This document shows, piece after piece, positions 23,439 through 34,406 of a stretch of 64,000 nucleotides of DNA. The notes under the pieces were generated by a model, which saw nothing but the letters and a program-made list of their open reading frames with translations, did not search any database and was not told where the DNA came from. How positions within the stretch are numbered: the stretch's first letter is position 1; the number at the start of each line of letters is the position of its first letter. Origin of the DNA: Arthrinium phaeospermum (taxonomy: Eukaryota; Ascomycota; Sordariomycetes; Amphisphaeriales; Apiosporaceae); the NCBI GenBank assembly GCA_006503535.1, contig QYRS01000001.1:372001-436000 (forward strand). Reading direction: 5' to 3'. A program made the position numbers and the translations under genes.

Positions 23439-25600
23439 TTACATGGCCACCTTAAACAGGTAGCGCAGCTTCAGGTGCTCCACGTTGTACGAGATGTACT
23501 CGTTGTACTGAAGGAAACCCCCACTCTTGGTGTCATCTTCCGGCTTTCCATCCGGCTAGATATGCGAGAAAACGAAACGGGTCAGCCAGTCGCACATTCA
23601 CAACCTCACCCCCTAAAACGAAAACAAAACAACTCCCTGCCTTAGAGGAGCCCAGGTAAGTACTCACCATCTTCACCCCCTCGAGCGCCTTGTTGACCGC
23701 CCCGGCGTCCTTCCACTTGGTGTACCCGGTCCGGCCCATGCCCTTGGTGGCGATGCAGTTGTGCTTCTTGGCCAGGTCCCCCGCGTTGGAATCGCCCGAG
23801 TCGATCTCGTACATGGGGTTGCTGAGCTCGGCCTCGACGAGCAGGAGCAGGCCGACGCCGCCGCTGGCCGAGGCGACGCAGTAGTTGGCCGACTTGGACG
23901 AGAGGTCGGCGAGGTAGATGCCCTTGCCGAAGGCGTAGCCGTTGACGGGCGCCTCTGTGTGCGAACAGCACGATTAGAATGGGGATCGAGCGGTAGACAG
24001 AAGCAGAGGGGGGTTGAGTTGCTTACCAGGAGGCGCGATGCGCAGGCCTTGGGAGAGAATGCCGCCGAAGTTGGTGGTGCGGGACCCGTGCCACAGCAGC
24101 AGCCGGTTCGAGTCCTTGACGGTTTTCACGCTCTTGGCGAACCGCGCGTGCTCGCCCGGCCGCTCGATCCGGAAAATGTCCTGCAGCCGGTAGCGCAGGC
24201 CGTGGCCCGCGGCGCTCGAATCAATCAAATAACTCTGCAGCTGCTTGAACTCGTCCGACTTGTGGTCCAGCGCCGCCAGCTCCTGCAGGCCCAGCTCCTG
24301 GAAGCGGGAGTCGAGCAGGTTTACTGAAGATGCATCCTTGGACTTGTCGTTGGCGCGCATGATGGTGTTGGCGACCTCCATGTCGGTCAGCGTGTCGAGC
24401 ATGGCGACCTCTTTGCGGAGCATCTCCTCGTTGTCGACCGGCGGGGGGCGGTTGCGGCCGAAGGCGTGGGGGATGGTGGAGTAGTATTTGTTCGTCCACT
24501 CTTCGATGACCTGTGGCAAAGGGTGAGCTTGATGATGGGGAAGCGTGAGGGGGTTAGTCAGTTTACCTCTTCCCTATCTTTCCCGTACTTGTTCTGCGCC
24601 AGGCTGGGGTGCTTGATCAGACTCGCAAGTTCCTTGAGCTGCTCAAAGCCGGTCTTGAGAGTGTTCTTGCCCAGTTTCCCCAGGGGCAGCTTCTCGGCAT
24701 TGTAACCGATCTCCTCGAGAACGGAGTTGAAGTGGTTTTCGCTGTGGGGCGTTATCTGTTAGTGGGTGAATGACAATATCATTGGGCTCATGCTCGTACT
24801 TGAATATCAGCTCCATCAGCCTCCGAGTGGGCATGTCCAACTGCAAACTTTCCGTTAGTTCACTTGGCTGTTTCTAACCCTGAAAATATCTCCGAATCCG
24901 CGGCGAGACCTACCTGGCTTTCCACCCCTTTGGCGCCATCTCCATCCTGCTCGGTCGCGTCCTCTTCGTCTTCGTCCTCGTCGTCCTCATACGCCTTCTC
25001 GACAAAGGTGTACTTGTTGGCCTTGGGCTCGTCGGTCCGCTTCTCCCAGGTGAGACCCGTCTTGGACTTGAACTTGCTATCGAACTCTTCCTTCGCTGCG
25101 TCGAGGTTGTCAAAGTCCATGGTCTTGACCTGTCCCGACTCGCCCACTCTTTATATGGTTCAGCGTCATGTCGCTGGCTTATGAGGAGGTCGAAGGAGCA
25201 AAGTCTCACTCACCTTCCCCACCGTGTGTGGGCGTAGTATGTGTTCTTCTTGTCATCGACCAAGAGTTGCAGCATGTAGAACTGAAGGCAAGATTAGAAT
25301 CCTCACTTATAGGCGAAATCGTATCGATACACTCACCTTATTGTTGTTCCCCGACACGTTGCTGAGGTTAAGGGAAGCATCCCATATGGTCTCATCGTCG
25401 TCAATGTGGACCCGGACATCGTCTTACACCCACTTCCGTCAATAAATGGCCATTACACATGCATAAGGGCTCATACCTGACTCAGTGAAGCCCTCGTCAA
25501 TGGCAATGTGCGGCTGCGACGGCTTAGCATCACCGTTGGACGCCTTCTGCTTCTTGGCGGCACCGCTCCTTCCACCACCCGTTCTCTTTTTCGGGGGCAT
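23439..25600 (-). CDS. Poly(ADP-ribose) polymerase, PARP2-like, 538 residues
   Basis: Nine exons: 25600-25477, 25422-25337, 25281-25214, 25148-24914, 24840-24800, 24741-24567, 24510-24027, 23954-23668, 23555-23439. All phases are consistent. Order: basic N-terminus (MPPKKRTGGGRSGAAKKQK, likely nuclear targeting), WGR domain (TRWGR then VGESGQVK, split by an intron), acidic linker, PARP regulatory helical domain (LPLGKLGKNTLKTGFEQL) and catalytic domain with the H-Y-E triad (LLWHGSR, GKGIYLADLSSKSANYC, YNEYISY). The enzyme transfers ADP-ribose from NAD+ to chromatin proteins at DNA breaks. No BRCT domain precedes WGR, unlike my recollection of the main PARP of Neurospora and Aspergillus, so this may be a second, shorter paralogue. 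All key residues seem intact. Confidence 0.92.
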
Positions 25601-26432
25601 GGTATCAGCAGGTAGTGATATATGGTGTGCGGATTGGCTTTGATGAAACGTAGGTAGACGGCCACAACGGGAAGAGCGTGTCACGAGATGGGCACATGCA
25701 CTCAATCTATGCTTCTTCAAAGTTGGCTTCGCTTTGCCCATTTATAAGACCTCTTCCGTGCGCCAAGCACGCAGCTGGTGCCTGGAGATTCAAGGCCTGG
25801 AACATGCACCTGTGAGACCGAATTGCGTCATTGTGATCTACTTCGACCCTCTGCCTGCCGGGTATTGTTTGACTGCCATTACGGTGCATTTCGAAGTCAG
25901 GCAAGACTTCTTTTCCACTGCATACGACAGTGCAATGACATCAATCTGCAGTGTGCATAATGCAGAGCTGACATGCGAGGCCGGCCGGTGTTGGGGATCG
26001 GCATCTGGACTTGCCTAGGTGGGGTTTCTGCCTGGGCTGGAAGCCTGGAGTTCAGCACGGGTGGGGTTGCACAGGCACCCCGCATGGACTAGAACCCGTG
26101 AGATGCAGAGGGTGAAGAGTTCAATTGGGGCAATACCAGGCAACATTCCACCCTGTTTGAATCTGATATACTCGGCTGGGGCTTCAATGGGTCCCAGTTG
26201 GCAATTGAAATCCTGTGGTCTCAGTGGTTGCTTCGAGACTGCATTTTCTTCACGATGGTAATGCGGTCAGATACGTAGCCATGTTGCTTGCCAGGATGCT
26301 CTGCGCTTGGTTCGCCCATGCTTTTCAACCGATTCTGCATGCCAGAACTTGGTACCATCTATACGAAGCAACAGCACCACCTGTCGCTGTTTTGTGTGCA
26401 CCAATATTGGCAACCAATAGCTTTGGCTTTGC
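25601..26432. other. Intergenic, nothing recognised
   Basis: Upstream side of the PARP gene and downstream side of the F-box gene. Only short frames without motifs. Confidence 0.55.
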
Positions 26433-27797
26433 TCATATCAGCCCGTCACTTATCTTAACTACTTCGAAATGAAGCCCAAACCGCGCACTCAACTCCTCGT
26501 CGCCATTGTCCGCCAACGTAGCCCCCCAATCCCGGCGCTCCGTCTCCTCCAACAAGAACCGCACCCGAGCAAGCCGCGGCGTCGACGTCCTCCAGTCCCC
26601 CAGCCACGCCTCCACGGGGTCAAAGGGCGAGTCGTTGGGCGAGTCCTCCCATTCGTACGGTCCAAACGAGGCCGTATCCAGGATGGTAAGGCTTTCGAGG
26701 CTCGGAGGCAGCGATTGCCCGATGGGCTGCAGGCCTTGCGGCGTAAAGGACCGCGTCAGGAAGATGAGCGGGACCTCCAGCGACCGCAGCTTGGGGAACC
26801 CCGAAAGCTCCTCCAGCGAGCCCCGGGTTACGGCCGCGTCGTAGTGGTGGCCCAGCACCATCTGCACGTGGCCGACCGTGATGGCCAGGTCCGTGAGGGT
26901 CTCGCGGACGAGGGTGACGCATTTCACGACATCGTCGAGTTTGAAACATACTTGCATCTCGTCGCACTCGTCATTGAATTTCGACTTTCGCGGCCAGCGC
27001 CATCGCAGGGTCTTTAGATTCTTCATCATGGACAGAATTCTGTAGGCATAGTTCTTGGTGTACATCGTGAGGTTTAAAGACAGGATGTCTTTGGGGCTAG
27101 CCTGCGTTGCCAGGGATCGTGAGCCAGGGCCCGCCTCGTCGGCCGAAAGCTTAAGAATATCTTTGGCTGCCGGCAAGTAGAGCATGGTCAAGAAGTCCAT
27201 TCTGCCGTCGGTTTGGGAAAGAAGGGAGCCAAGGTCTTCCCAGCTGCCACAAGCCATATTCCAGGCGGCGTTGATCCAGATATCCGGCACAAACTCCTCG
27301 TCCATGCGAAGATGCTGCAATTTTGGGGTTAGGGCGAGCAGCAGCGCCACGAACGCGGCCGTCTCGCCGCGAAGCAGTTCCTCGGTCCAGGCCGCGGAAT
27401 AGGGCACGTCAAAACTCCCCATCAGATCGACGAGCCCGCAAACGTCCACCCCCAGCATGGGCAGTGCGGGCTTCTCCTTGTAGTGACAAGCCGCGGCGTG
27501 GGTGTTGAACGAGCCGCAGCGCAGGTCGACGGTCCGGACCATGGCCGCGAGCTCCGGGCGGCGGGTGATGGTGCGGAGAAAGGGGATCAAGGGGGGTATG
27601 CGGGTGTTGACGGGATACGGGCTCGGCGGGGCCTTGGGCCACGTGAAACGCCAGGTACAGCGCAGCTCCGAGTAGAGGCGAGGTTCGGCGACGGCCCGGA
27701 GGCGCTTGTTGACGCGGCAGAGGGCGTGGAACTCGGCTGTGGATAGCAAGTCGAAGATCAGACTAAGGATCTCCGGGGGAAAGTCCATGATTGACAT
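26433..27797 (-). CDS. F-box protein, 454 residues
   Basis: Single-exon gene. Residues 4-45 (DFPPEILSLIFDLLSTAEFHALCRVNKRL) form an F-box, the segment that binds Skp1 in SCF ubiquitin ligases. The rest is a leucine-rich, degenerate repeat region (LRTVDLRCG-, LKTLRWRWP-, LRSLEVPLIFL-type segments) of the sort that recruits targets in fungal F-box proteins. The ATG at 27797 is followed at once by the domain, so no upstream exon is needed. The target is unknown; filamentous fungi carry many such proteins. Confidence 0.85.
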   Translation of the reverse strand: MSIMDFPPEILSLIFDLLSTAEFHALCRVNKRLRAVAEPRLYSELRCTWRFTWPKAPPSPYPVNTRIPPLIPFLRTITRRPELAAMVRTVDLRCGSFNTHAAACHYKEKPALPMLGVDVCGLVDLMGSFDVPYSAAWTEELLRGETAAFVALLLALTPKLQHLRMDEEFVPDIWINAAWNMACGSWEDLGSLLSQTDGRMDFLTMLYLPAAKDILKLSADEAGPGSRSLATQASPKDILSLNLTMYTKNYAYRILSMMKNLKTLRWRWPRKSKFNDECDEMQVCFKLDDVVKCVTLVRETLTDLAITVGHVQMVLGHHYDAAVTRGSLEELSGFPKLRSLEVPLIFLTRSFTPQGLQPIGQSLPPSLESLTILDTASFGPYEWEDSPNDSPFDPVEAWLGDWRTSTPRLARVRFLLEETERRDWGATLADNGDEELSARFGLHFEVVKISDGLI

Positions 27798-28055
27798 AGT
27801 GGTGACAAATGACAGAAATGGTGATTAAACGTGGGTAATTGACTCGTTATTGAGTGGCATCCCCGGTTGGGATGACTTCAAGATTGCATAGGGTTGAATT
27901 GGCAAAAGGAAGAGAGTTCGAGATGTTTGGCTGCTGGTTGCCTAAAATGCCTAAATGCTACGCTAGGATTATCTATCCGCTTACTCAGAGCTAACTGAAC
28001 ACGCGAACATGCTGGCGCTCCACCGTGGGGCTGAGCAGTTGAGGTTCTTTTAGAC

Positions 28056-28734
28056 CTATTTCGGGCATGCGGCCTGGTCGACAACCGAGCCCGAGATGCT
28101 CTTGCACTCCTGGCCGTTCTTCAAGACCTTGCAAGTATACGTCCTAGGCCATGGTTGTTAGACTCGCGGACGCATGGTATGGGGGAGATCAAGAACAAAA
28201 GCCTCGTATGGAAGCAGATGCACTTACTTGGAAGAGTTCGGGGTGCTGCTGTAGCATGCGTTGGTGATAGGAGTCGTCTCCGTGCAGCTGTACTCAATCC
28301 AACCGTAAACCGTGACGTCCTGGAAAGTCGCTTTCTATTTTTCCCATTTCGTTAGCCATGCACACCCACCATCGTAGTCAGACTGGGTAGTAGCAGGTAA
28401 TTAGACCTACCAGGAGAGTAGCGTTCTTGCCAGGCCGCGCCAAGTTGCAGCTACTGGGGAAATCGGCCGCGCTGACGACGGTCCCGGCCGACAGGCCCTT
28501 TTCGAAGTTGAGCTCGGCGCCGGCGGCAACCTGGCCGTTGATGGTGCCGGCGGAGCCGCAGTCCCACTCGGGCTGCTGGGGCTCGCCGTTGGGCCAGTAG
28601 TTGCAGTCGGACGGGGAGGTGCAGGCGCCGATGCCGTTGCAGGCCTTTTGGTCGAACATGGCCAGGGCCGGGACCACGAGGGAGGCCACGACGGCGGTGG
28701 CGGCGGCGAAGGAGGAGGCGGAGTAATAGTGCAT
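28056..28734 (-). CDS. Small secreted cysteine-rich protein, 172 residues
   Basis: Three exons (28734-28411, 28334-28228, 28143-28056) with introns of 76 and 84 bases. The signal peptide spans about residues 1-25 (MHYYSASSFAAATAVVASLVV). The mature chain has ten cysteines in a spread pattern (ACN, ACT, DCN, DCG, SCN, SCT, ACY, TCK, ECK, ACP), enough for five disulfide bonds, and ends ACPK. A TATA box lies about 90 bases upstream of the ATG. No enzyme motif is visible. Secretion, size and cysteine content fit the broad class of fungal effector-like or cell-wall-associated proteins; the function is not inferred. For intron 1 the acceptor AATAG at 28336-28335 keeps the frame; the AAAG three bases on does not. 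Confidence 0.75.
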
Positions 28735-29364
28735 TTTGGGTGGTATTGTGGATGGATGGATTGGTGTGGGGGTGATGGCTGGCGGGCTGATTGTTACTCT
28801 GGCGGAGATAGCGCCGTCCTTATATAGATGTCACAGTTCGGCCGAGTGCCCGTGGCCGCCGCGGCCCCGCGACAAACGGCTGGCCATCGTTCGTGTTTGA
28901 TCGCATTGAGGGGCAATTTGGTTCTTCCGACCCATGATCCCCCCAGGTGGAACGGTTCCCAAGCAACAAAGAGGAAAAGGAGGGCCCCAAAACGGCAGGT
29001 ACTTGTGATACATACGTGTCCGTGAGCCAGTAAACTTTGACATATTAAGGCCCCCTCTTTTTCATGGACCGCAAGTCAGGCTCCGCGGCTTGTCAGGCCC
29101 AAAGGGGAAAATGACAGCAGGGGCCCGTGGCAAGTTCCGAGTGGGCCAAGGCCGACAATCCGGGGCAGCAGGGGAGATGCCAGGTAAAACGCCCTTTGGG
29201 GTTCCACTCGACCTTGCTGGAAGCAGGCTCGTATTGCGATCGGCACGGTCGCGCTCTCGAGTCGCAGGAGCAGATTTCTTGAATCTTCCGCACCTCGGAC
29301 TTGAGAATCCTAGTACCTCGGAGCCGGCGGTGAGCAGTCCCTGGTTTCTGGAGCCATATAAAGT
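28735..29364. other. Promoter region of the secreted cysteine-rich protein
   Basis: Contains the TATA box at 28820-28826 and, further left to right, the downstream side of the 2-oxoadipate dioxygenase-like gene. No gene seen. Confidence 0.55.
28820..28826 (-). promoter_or_regulatory. TATA box of the secreted cysteine-rich protein gene
   Basis: TATATAA on the minus strand, 86-92 bases upstream of ATG 28734, with a CT/AG-rich leader between. Confidence 0.6.
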
Positions 29365-30987
29365 TTACCAAGCCCCCGTCCTGACCAGGCCTAGCTCCAG
29401 TAAACATGACAAAAGACTGTCCTTCTGGGCTTGAGCGTACAGCGTGTCCGGGTCCGTGATGGCGCATCCCAGTGCCTCTTCCAACGAGCTCTGGCTACCA
29501 CCACTCTGGCCCCGGAGCGGTCGCGACGGCGACGATTCAGCTTGCTTGGAAACCTCTGCATCTTCGTTTACGGTGGCTTTCTGCAAGTTAGACTGGAAGA
29601 TGCCAGCAGCGGAGAAGGGCAGAAAATCTTCATAGGTGATAGGCTCGGCCACGAGGACGCCATCATCGACCAAGCGATGCGCCCAGCCCAGGACCGCCTC
29701 CTCATACTTCTCCATGGCATTCTGGACCTGAGTGGTAGTAGCCTCCTGGTCAAGTAGCGCAGCCAAGTCGGGCGGCATCTTGGTCGGCTGCTTGCCCGTG
29801 CATCGGTAGCGGCAGAATATCAGCTGCCGCCGACAGAGCTCGCTAAGGTCATCAGGTAACCTGTCTCGGAACGTGTCAATCAAGACCTCGTCATAAGCGC
29901 GGCCGTCCTTGTTGGAACCGACAGCCCCCGTCGCCTCAGCCAACAGCTCATCATACAAGCGGCGCCCAGCCGCCGTCACCGCCGCGCCGCGCTCCTCGAT
30001 CTCCCCAAAGCGCGCGCAATGCGAGCCCTCGACAAGCCGACGCTGCTTTTGCACTTCCGACGTCGTGTTGTCCCCTAAATGTCCCGAGAGGAAGCGTACC
30101 GGCTCCTCGAGAGCCAGGAAGCTAGTCTGCCGCAGCAGGATCGGGCAGCGGCGACGCGGCGGGCCCTCGATGCGGTCCTTGACGGCCATGCCCTCGGCCA
30201 CCATGGCGCGCTGGGCGGCGTCGATGTCCAGGGTGCGGGGCGTGAGGTGGTTGATGTGGGCGGTGCGGAAGCAGGCGATGTCGGCAAGGACCGGGTGCTC
30301 GGCGCGGAGGCGCGAGTACTCGTCGATTGTGGAGGCGGCGACGCCGCTGGCCCAGCTGAAGGTTCGGAGGGCTTCGCGGATGAAGACTTCGGCTTGGTCT
30401 GCGTAGAGTCGTCCTTCCTGCTGTTGCTCCGCCGTGTCGAGCATAGACAGAAGCTCGGAACTGAACAGCGTCCGTCGTAACAGGAGCTGCAGTGCCAGGT
30501 CACGCGCTCCGCCATCCGTCTTCACCAGCTCAGGCCTCAATAGCGTCGTGAAGATGCGGAACGGATTGCGTGCCAGCGACTCGGATGTGATCGGTCGGAA
30601 GCACGTTGCATGCATGGGGAGCCCCGCTACCGACAGGTCATAGTATCCCACGGGATACATACCCAGAACGGCGAATACGCGCCGGACCGTCCGGAGCTCG
30701 TGTGGCAGACCTAGCCGTATCGCGCCATGTCGTTCTAGACTCAGACGCTCTGGTGAGTCTGACGTCTTGCTGTTGGCTTGAGTATCGCTACCGCCCGCTG
30801 ATAGCGCGGCTTGGTTAACTCCCTGAACGATCCGCACTAGGTCGCCGTACAGCGGTACCTCGTTCTTGTACATCTGCGACATGGCCGTCGCAAAGGCGGT
30901 GCGGAGGTCGTCCGCGTGGACATAGGACGCCACATCCGGCACCGGGTCTTGCGGATGCAAGTACTGAGCAGGTGTCGAATGCAACAT
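29365..30987 (-). CDS. 2-oxoadipate dioxygenase/decarboxylase-like enzyme (HglS/YdcJ, former DUF1338), 540 residues
   Basis: One uninterrupted frame with ATG at 30987. Conserved blocks of the family are present: YVHADDLRTAF near the N-terminus, HINHLTPRTLDID in the middle and FGEIEERG after it. In bacterial HglS the Fe(II) ligands are two histidines and one glutamate, and these three blocks carry candidate His, His and Glu; the Arg in DDLRTAF fits the substrate-binding Arg. The reaction known for HglS turns 2-oxoadipate into D-2-hydroxyglutarate and CO2 in lysine breakdown. The length exceeds the bacterial enzyme by about 80 residues, mainly a C-terminal Ser/Gly-rich insert (SSPSRPLRGQSGGSQSS). 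The substrate in this fungus is inferred, not shown. No lysine-pathway neighbours. Confidence 0.85.
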   Translation of the reverse strand: MLHSTPAQYLHPQDPVPDVASYVHADDLRTAFATAMSQMYKNEVPLYGDLVRIVQGVNQAALSAGGSDTQANSKTSDSPERLSLERHGAIRLGLPHELRTVRRVFAVLGMYPVGYYDLSVAGLPMHATCFRPITSESLARNPFRIFTTLLRPELVKTDGGARDLALQLLLRRTLFSSELLSMLDTAEQQQEGRLYADQAEVFIREALRTFSWASGVAASTIDEYSRLRAEHPVLADIACFRTAHINHLTPRTLDIDAAQRAMVAEGMAVKDRIEGPPRRRCPILLRQTSFLALEEPVRFLSGHLGDNTTSEVQKQRRLVEGSHCARFGEIEERGAAVTAAGRRLYDELLAEATGAVGSNKDGRAYDEVLIDTFRDRLPDDLSELCRRQLIFCRYRCTGKQPTKMPPDLAALLDQEATTTQVQNAMEKYEEAVLGWAHRLVDDGVLVAEPITYEDFLPFSAAGIFQSNLQKATVNEDAEVSKQAESSPSRPLRGQSGGSQSSLEEALGCAITDPDTLYAQAQKDSLLSCLLELGLVRTGAW

Positions 30988-32103
30988 GGTAATTGTAAGG
31001 CAAGTTGAAAGCTATGGAGACACTAGACAGTCGAATTGACTACTATCCAAGCCTCAACTGGCTTGTTGGAACAGATAATAGGTGATTGCAGAAGGGAAAG
31101 GTATGATTCTGAGAGGACGAGTCCTTCCCAGAGTCTTATCGGCATTGCTGCAGATCGTGGACAAGACCGAGCTTTGCCCGACTCCCTTGGCCCGGCATGT
31201 GAACCCCCAGCAGGGGCCTTCATCGCATGAGCATACGCAACACAGGTTTAAAAAAGGTAGACGCCATAGCTGTGTCACGGATGCGGTAGATAAGCACCAG
31301 CCCCTTTATGTCCCATTATTCCAGACCTTTCCGTCTTTAGCCGAAGAGCTTATCTGCTAGTTCCGCTCTCTCACCCACGAAAGTCCGATCGCTTCAATGC
31401 CCGTATGAAGGCGGAACCATAATCTTCTCGGCTCGAGTAAGTAGATGCAGTAGACATCAAGCATTGGCTACCTCGTGACTCGGCAAATGTCGGCATACGC
31501 AGGAAATGTGGTTCGACGTTGGTGCGGAATGAAACCAGGGCGGAGGCTCGCGGATGACAGGTCGCGGAGCCACGTGGGGTCGGATTCGGATGTCCTGGAG
31601 CGGATGGGCCCTCGACCCGAGATCAAACCTAAGACGCAGACGGGTAGTTGAATCTTCCGCAGAATTGTCTGAAGTGTCTATTGGAAAAGCGAACTCTTCT
31701 TGACGTGAAGGTCTTGCTATGCATTGTCGGATGTAAAGACGCGCAGCTAAAGAGTAAGTTGTTTCATTGCCATGAATGTATTGGCGATCCACGTTAAGCT
31801 GCAGGTCAGGGTATCGTGCTTCAGCGGTCGAGCGCTGAAGCCCCGTGGCTTGGTCTACTCCAGCCCCCGCAAGCCCGCGGGATGCCCTGAAACAACGGCG
31901 TAATTGACAGACATCTGAACTGAAACTGAAGCAATTCTACAGGACTTAACCTACACAATAACTCAGTCATCCATTTGCTGCCATTCTGTCTCCCTGCACC
32001 CTGGAGGTACGATCTATACTTTTATATCAATTGAAAAGCTTGATGCCCAAATCAGCGCCAAACATCCATCGAACTGATTCCTGCAAGCTGCATCGCGTTC
32101 TTC
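30988..32103. other. Intergenic with one copy of a diverged repeat
   Basis: Promoter side of the dioxygenase gene and 3' side of the NLR-like gene. The stretch 31540-31775 is related to 47438-47610. No gene seen. Confidence 0.5.
31540..31775 (+). repeat. Dispersed repeat, copy 1
   Basis: Shares with 47438-47610 the perfect core TCGCGGAGCCACGTGGGG, a further matching AGCGGATGG and a later TTGTTTCATT. The first 66 bases align at roughly three-quarters identity by eye, with many C/T and G/A differences. No terminal repeats or coding potential were found, so the class is unknown. Confidence 0.5.
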
Positions 32104-33955
32104 TTAGCTGCGGTTACGCCTAGCGGCCTTTCGAGCTCGCCTCCGCTTTAAGCCATCGAGTCTCTCCGCGGGCAGCTGTGGTAGTCGGATCGCCACCACC
32201 GAATCTGCGCCCATGCTCTGCTCGGCCTCTGCCACACGAAAAGTGCGCGACGAGACGATGAGTTTCACTCTACCAGGGCCCAGAACCGCTGCAAATTCGG
32301 TGAGGAACTTGGCGGCGGTGATTTGGTCGCCGGCCGTCACGTGATTCAGCAGCTCGGAATCAAGGACGATGTAGACGGTGGGACAGCCTTGAAGCGCACG
32401 CTTGAAGAGCGCCAGCCAGTCTTCGTGGCAGGACGCCTCTCGCAACTGGGCGACCGTGATGGGATATGCCGTTCCCGCGGCGGCCGGATTGACCTGCAGA
32501 GCCTGGTAAAGCAGTATCCGGATGATGTCGATGGTAGTCAGAGTCGTTTCTTGGAGGTTGGGTGGCCGTAGCGCCCAAAGCACGGCAATACCGTGGCGGC
32601 GAAGTGCACCGATGATCTCGACCAGGGCATCTTGCGCCGCAGTTGCATTGCCACTCTCAATTACTACGAAGCTCAAATGCTCCTGCTGGTTCCACCTTTG
32701 CAGAGAGGTCGTGTCCACCACAGAGCTGTCTTGCTGTCGATTAGCATGGCGCCTCCTGAGCCAAAAAGACCTGCAGTACGCGAGGCATTGACCACTTGTG
32801 GGTAGGGACTCCATAAATGGGAGGCTGAGGATCTGATTGAGTTGGACTTGACAAATCGTCTCTCTGGAAAATGTGGTATCATTGGATATTCTCGTTTGGA
32901 GGGATTCCATCGCTATCGAACTTTTGGTCTTAGTGAAAATCTGCTTTGATAGCCTGATCTCATTCCATGCACGAAGATACTGACCTAAGAAGTGCTGAGT
33001 TACGGTCTTGAACCCGTTTTCCACCGTGCTCTTCAGATCCATCAGTTCGACCCTGGCCTGTTGCTGATCAGAGCGGCTTTGGTGTACTTGGAAGCGCAGC
33101 TCCCTGAGCTCGGCTCTCGATGCACTCTGTGCCAAATCTTGCACATTCCTCGAACTTTCATCAATGTCGCGGAGCTCTTCCTCATAATGCAGACTCCATG
33201 GACTGGCGATGGCAGATAGAATGTGCTTGCCTCTGCCCTGCTGATACCACCGCAAGGCGCGGGTAGCGAACTTTATGATGGCAGCGTACAGTCGAGCGAC
33301 TGCTTCGCGCATCGCCGGCGTTGGGTAGAGGATCAGGCTGAGGTCGGCATGTGGTAGAGAGTCTGCTATACGCGAGCACGCTTTGGCCAAACCCTTGACC
33401 AGCTCGGCGTGATTCACAACAGCCTCCACGAAATATTAGCGAAAACCATCGCAGGGAGTACCACTGCGTAGGCTATTTGAAAATAGAGTCACTTACCGTA
33501 AAGAGGAACTTGAATGTACCCCATACGAGAGATACGTATTCGGGATGATGCTGGACAAAGACATCCAGGACTGCTCCGTAGTGGACGACCCGATTCGAAA
33601 GTCTCTCTAGCCAAAGATATGCTTTGCTTTCTTTCCGGGACTGATATCTCAAGTGTGCCTCGGAGATGGTGAACATGAACTCTTGTATAGTGGTCCCTTT
33701 TGGCATAATTTTGTTATGATTCTTTTCCGGCAGGTCGCTTCTTACGATTTCTTTGCCCCTTTCGAACGCGCTTCGAGCTGTAGCATCGGCATGACTAGGG
33801 TATGTTCAGTATTCAGCGACATATATTCTTAACTCTTGAGTGGGGGTAAGGCTCCAAATCTTGGGTGGATAGTAGGCTACTTACTCAGCATGACCTCCTG
33901 CGAACCAGCCTATAATCTGGGGTCTTTTCAGTATGTAGTGATTGCTACCTTCCAT
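32104..33955 (-). CDS. NLR-like protein with a DUF7708-type N-terminal domain, 562 residues, no P-loop
   Basis: Three exons (33955-33885, 33794-33497, 33423-32104) with continuous phase. The first two exons were found by following the frame upstream of the obvious ATG at 33706. The N-terminal half has the pattern placed before NTPase domains in fungal NLR/STAND proteins: FERGKEIV, WLERLSNRVVHYGAVLDVF, HHPEYVSLVWGTFKFLFTAVVNHAELVKGLAKAC (intron 2 falls inside it), SLILYPTPAMREAVARLYA. A coiled-coil-like segment follows (SRAELRELRFQVHQSRSD), then an alpha/beta region (LSFVVIESGN, TVYIVLDSELL, KLIVSSRTFRV) resembling an NTPase core. However, no GxxxxGKS/T P-loop and no repeat sensor domain are present, and the chain stops at a basic tail (KRRRARKAARRNRS). 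Acceptor 2 is the unusual GAG. Likely role: regulator or decoy in allorecognition, by analogy only. Confidence 0.75.
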
Positions 33956-34406
33956 GACAGGAGGGAGATCATGACCGATATTAATTGTGTAAGATGGTTT
34001 GGGTAGACGTTCCCCGTTGAGTTGATATTAGAAACGATTCAAATAGAGGATGTTTGCTACGTGCCTGCTTGGATTCTATGGGCTTCAGGACAAGTAGCCA
34101 CACTTTATGCCTTGTGGCGGGGTAAATCCCGTGATGCCCACAGCCACTGTGTGACGATGGACGAAACCCGTGGATATTTCTTTTTGTGCGGGGCTAGGTA
34201 GGGGAAGTAAGCTCAAACAACCCTTGACGAATTCCTGCCGGGCGCAAGCAACGATTCTCTCCAACAAAATAGCATTTATGAATGAACACTATCAACCTGT
34301 CCTCATGTCAGAGGGTCTAAAATGGCTTTTCTAGGCCGAGAAATCAATCCAGAGCGACAGGAAAACCCAATGTGCTATCACAGTAATTAGCCCCAAAAAC
34401 AGCACA
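33956..34406. other. Shared promoter region between two divergent genes
   Basis: The 451 bases between ATG 33955 (-) and ATG 34407 (+) must carry the control of both the NLR-like and the AAA gene. No clear TATA box or palindrome was seen. Confidence 0.55.
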
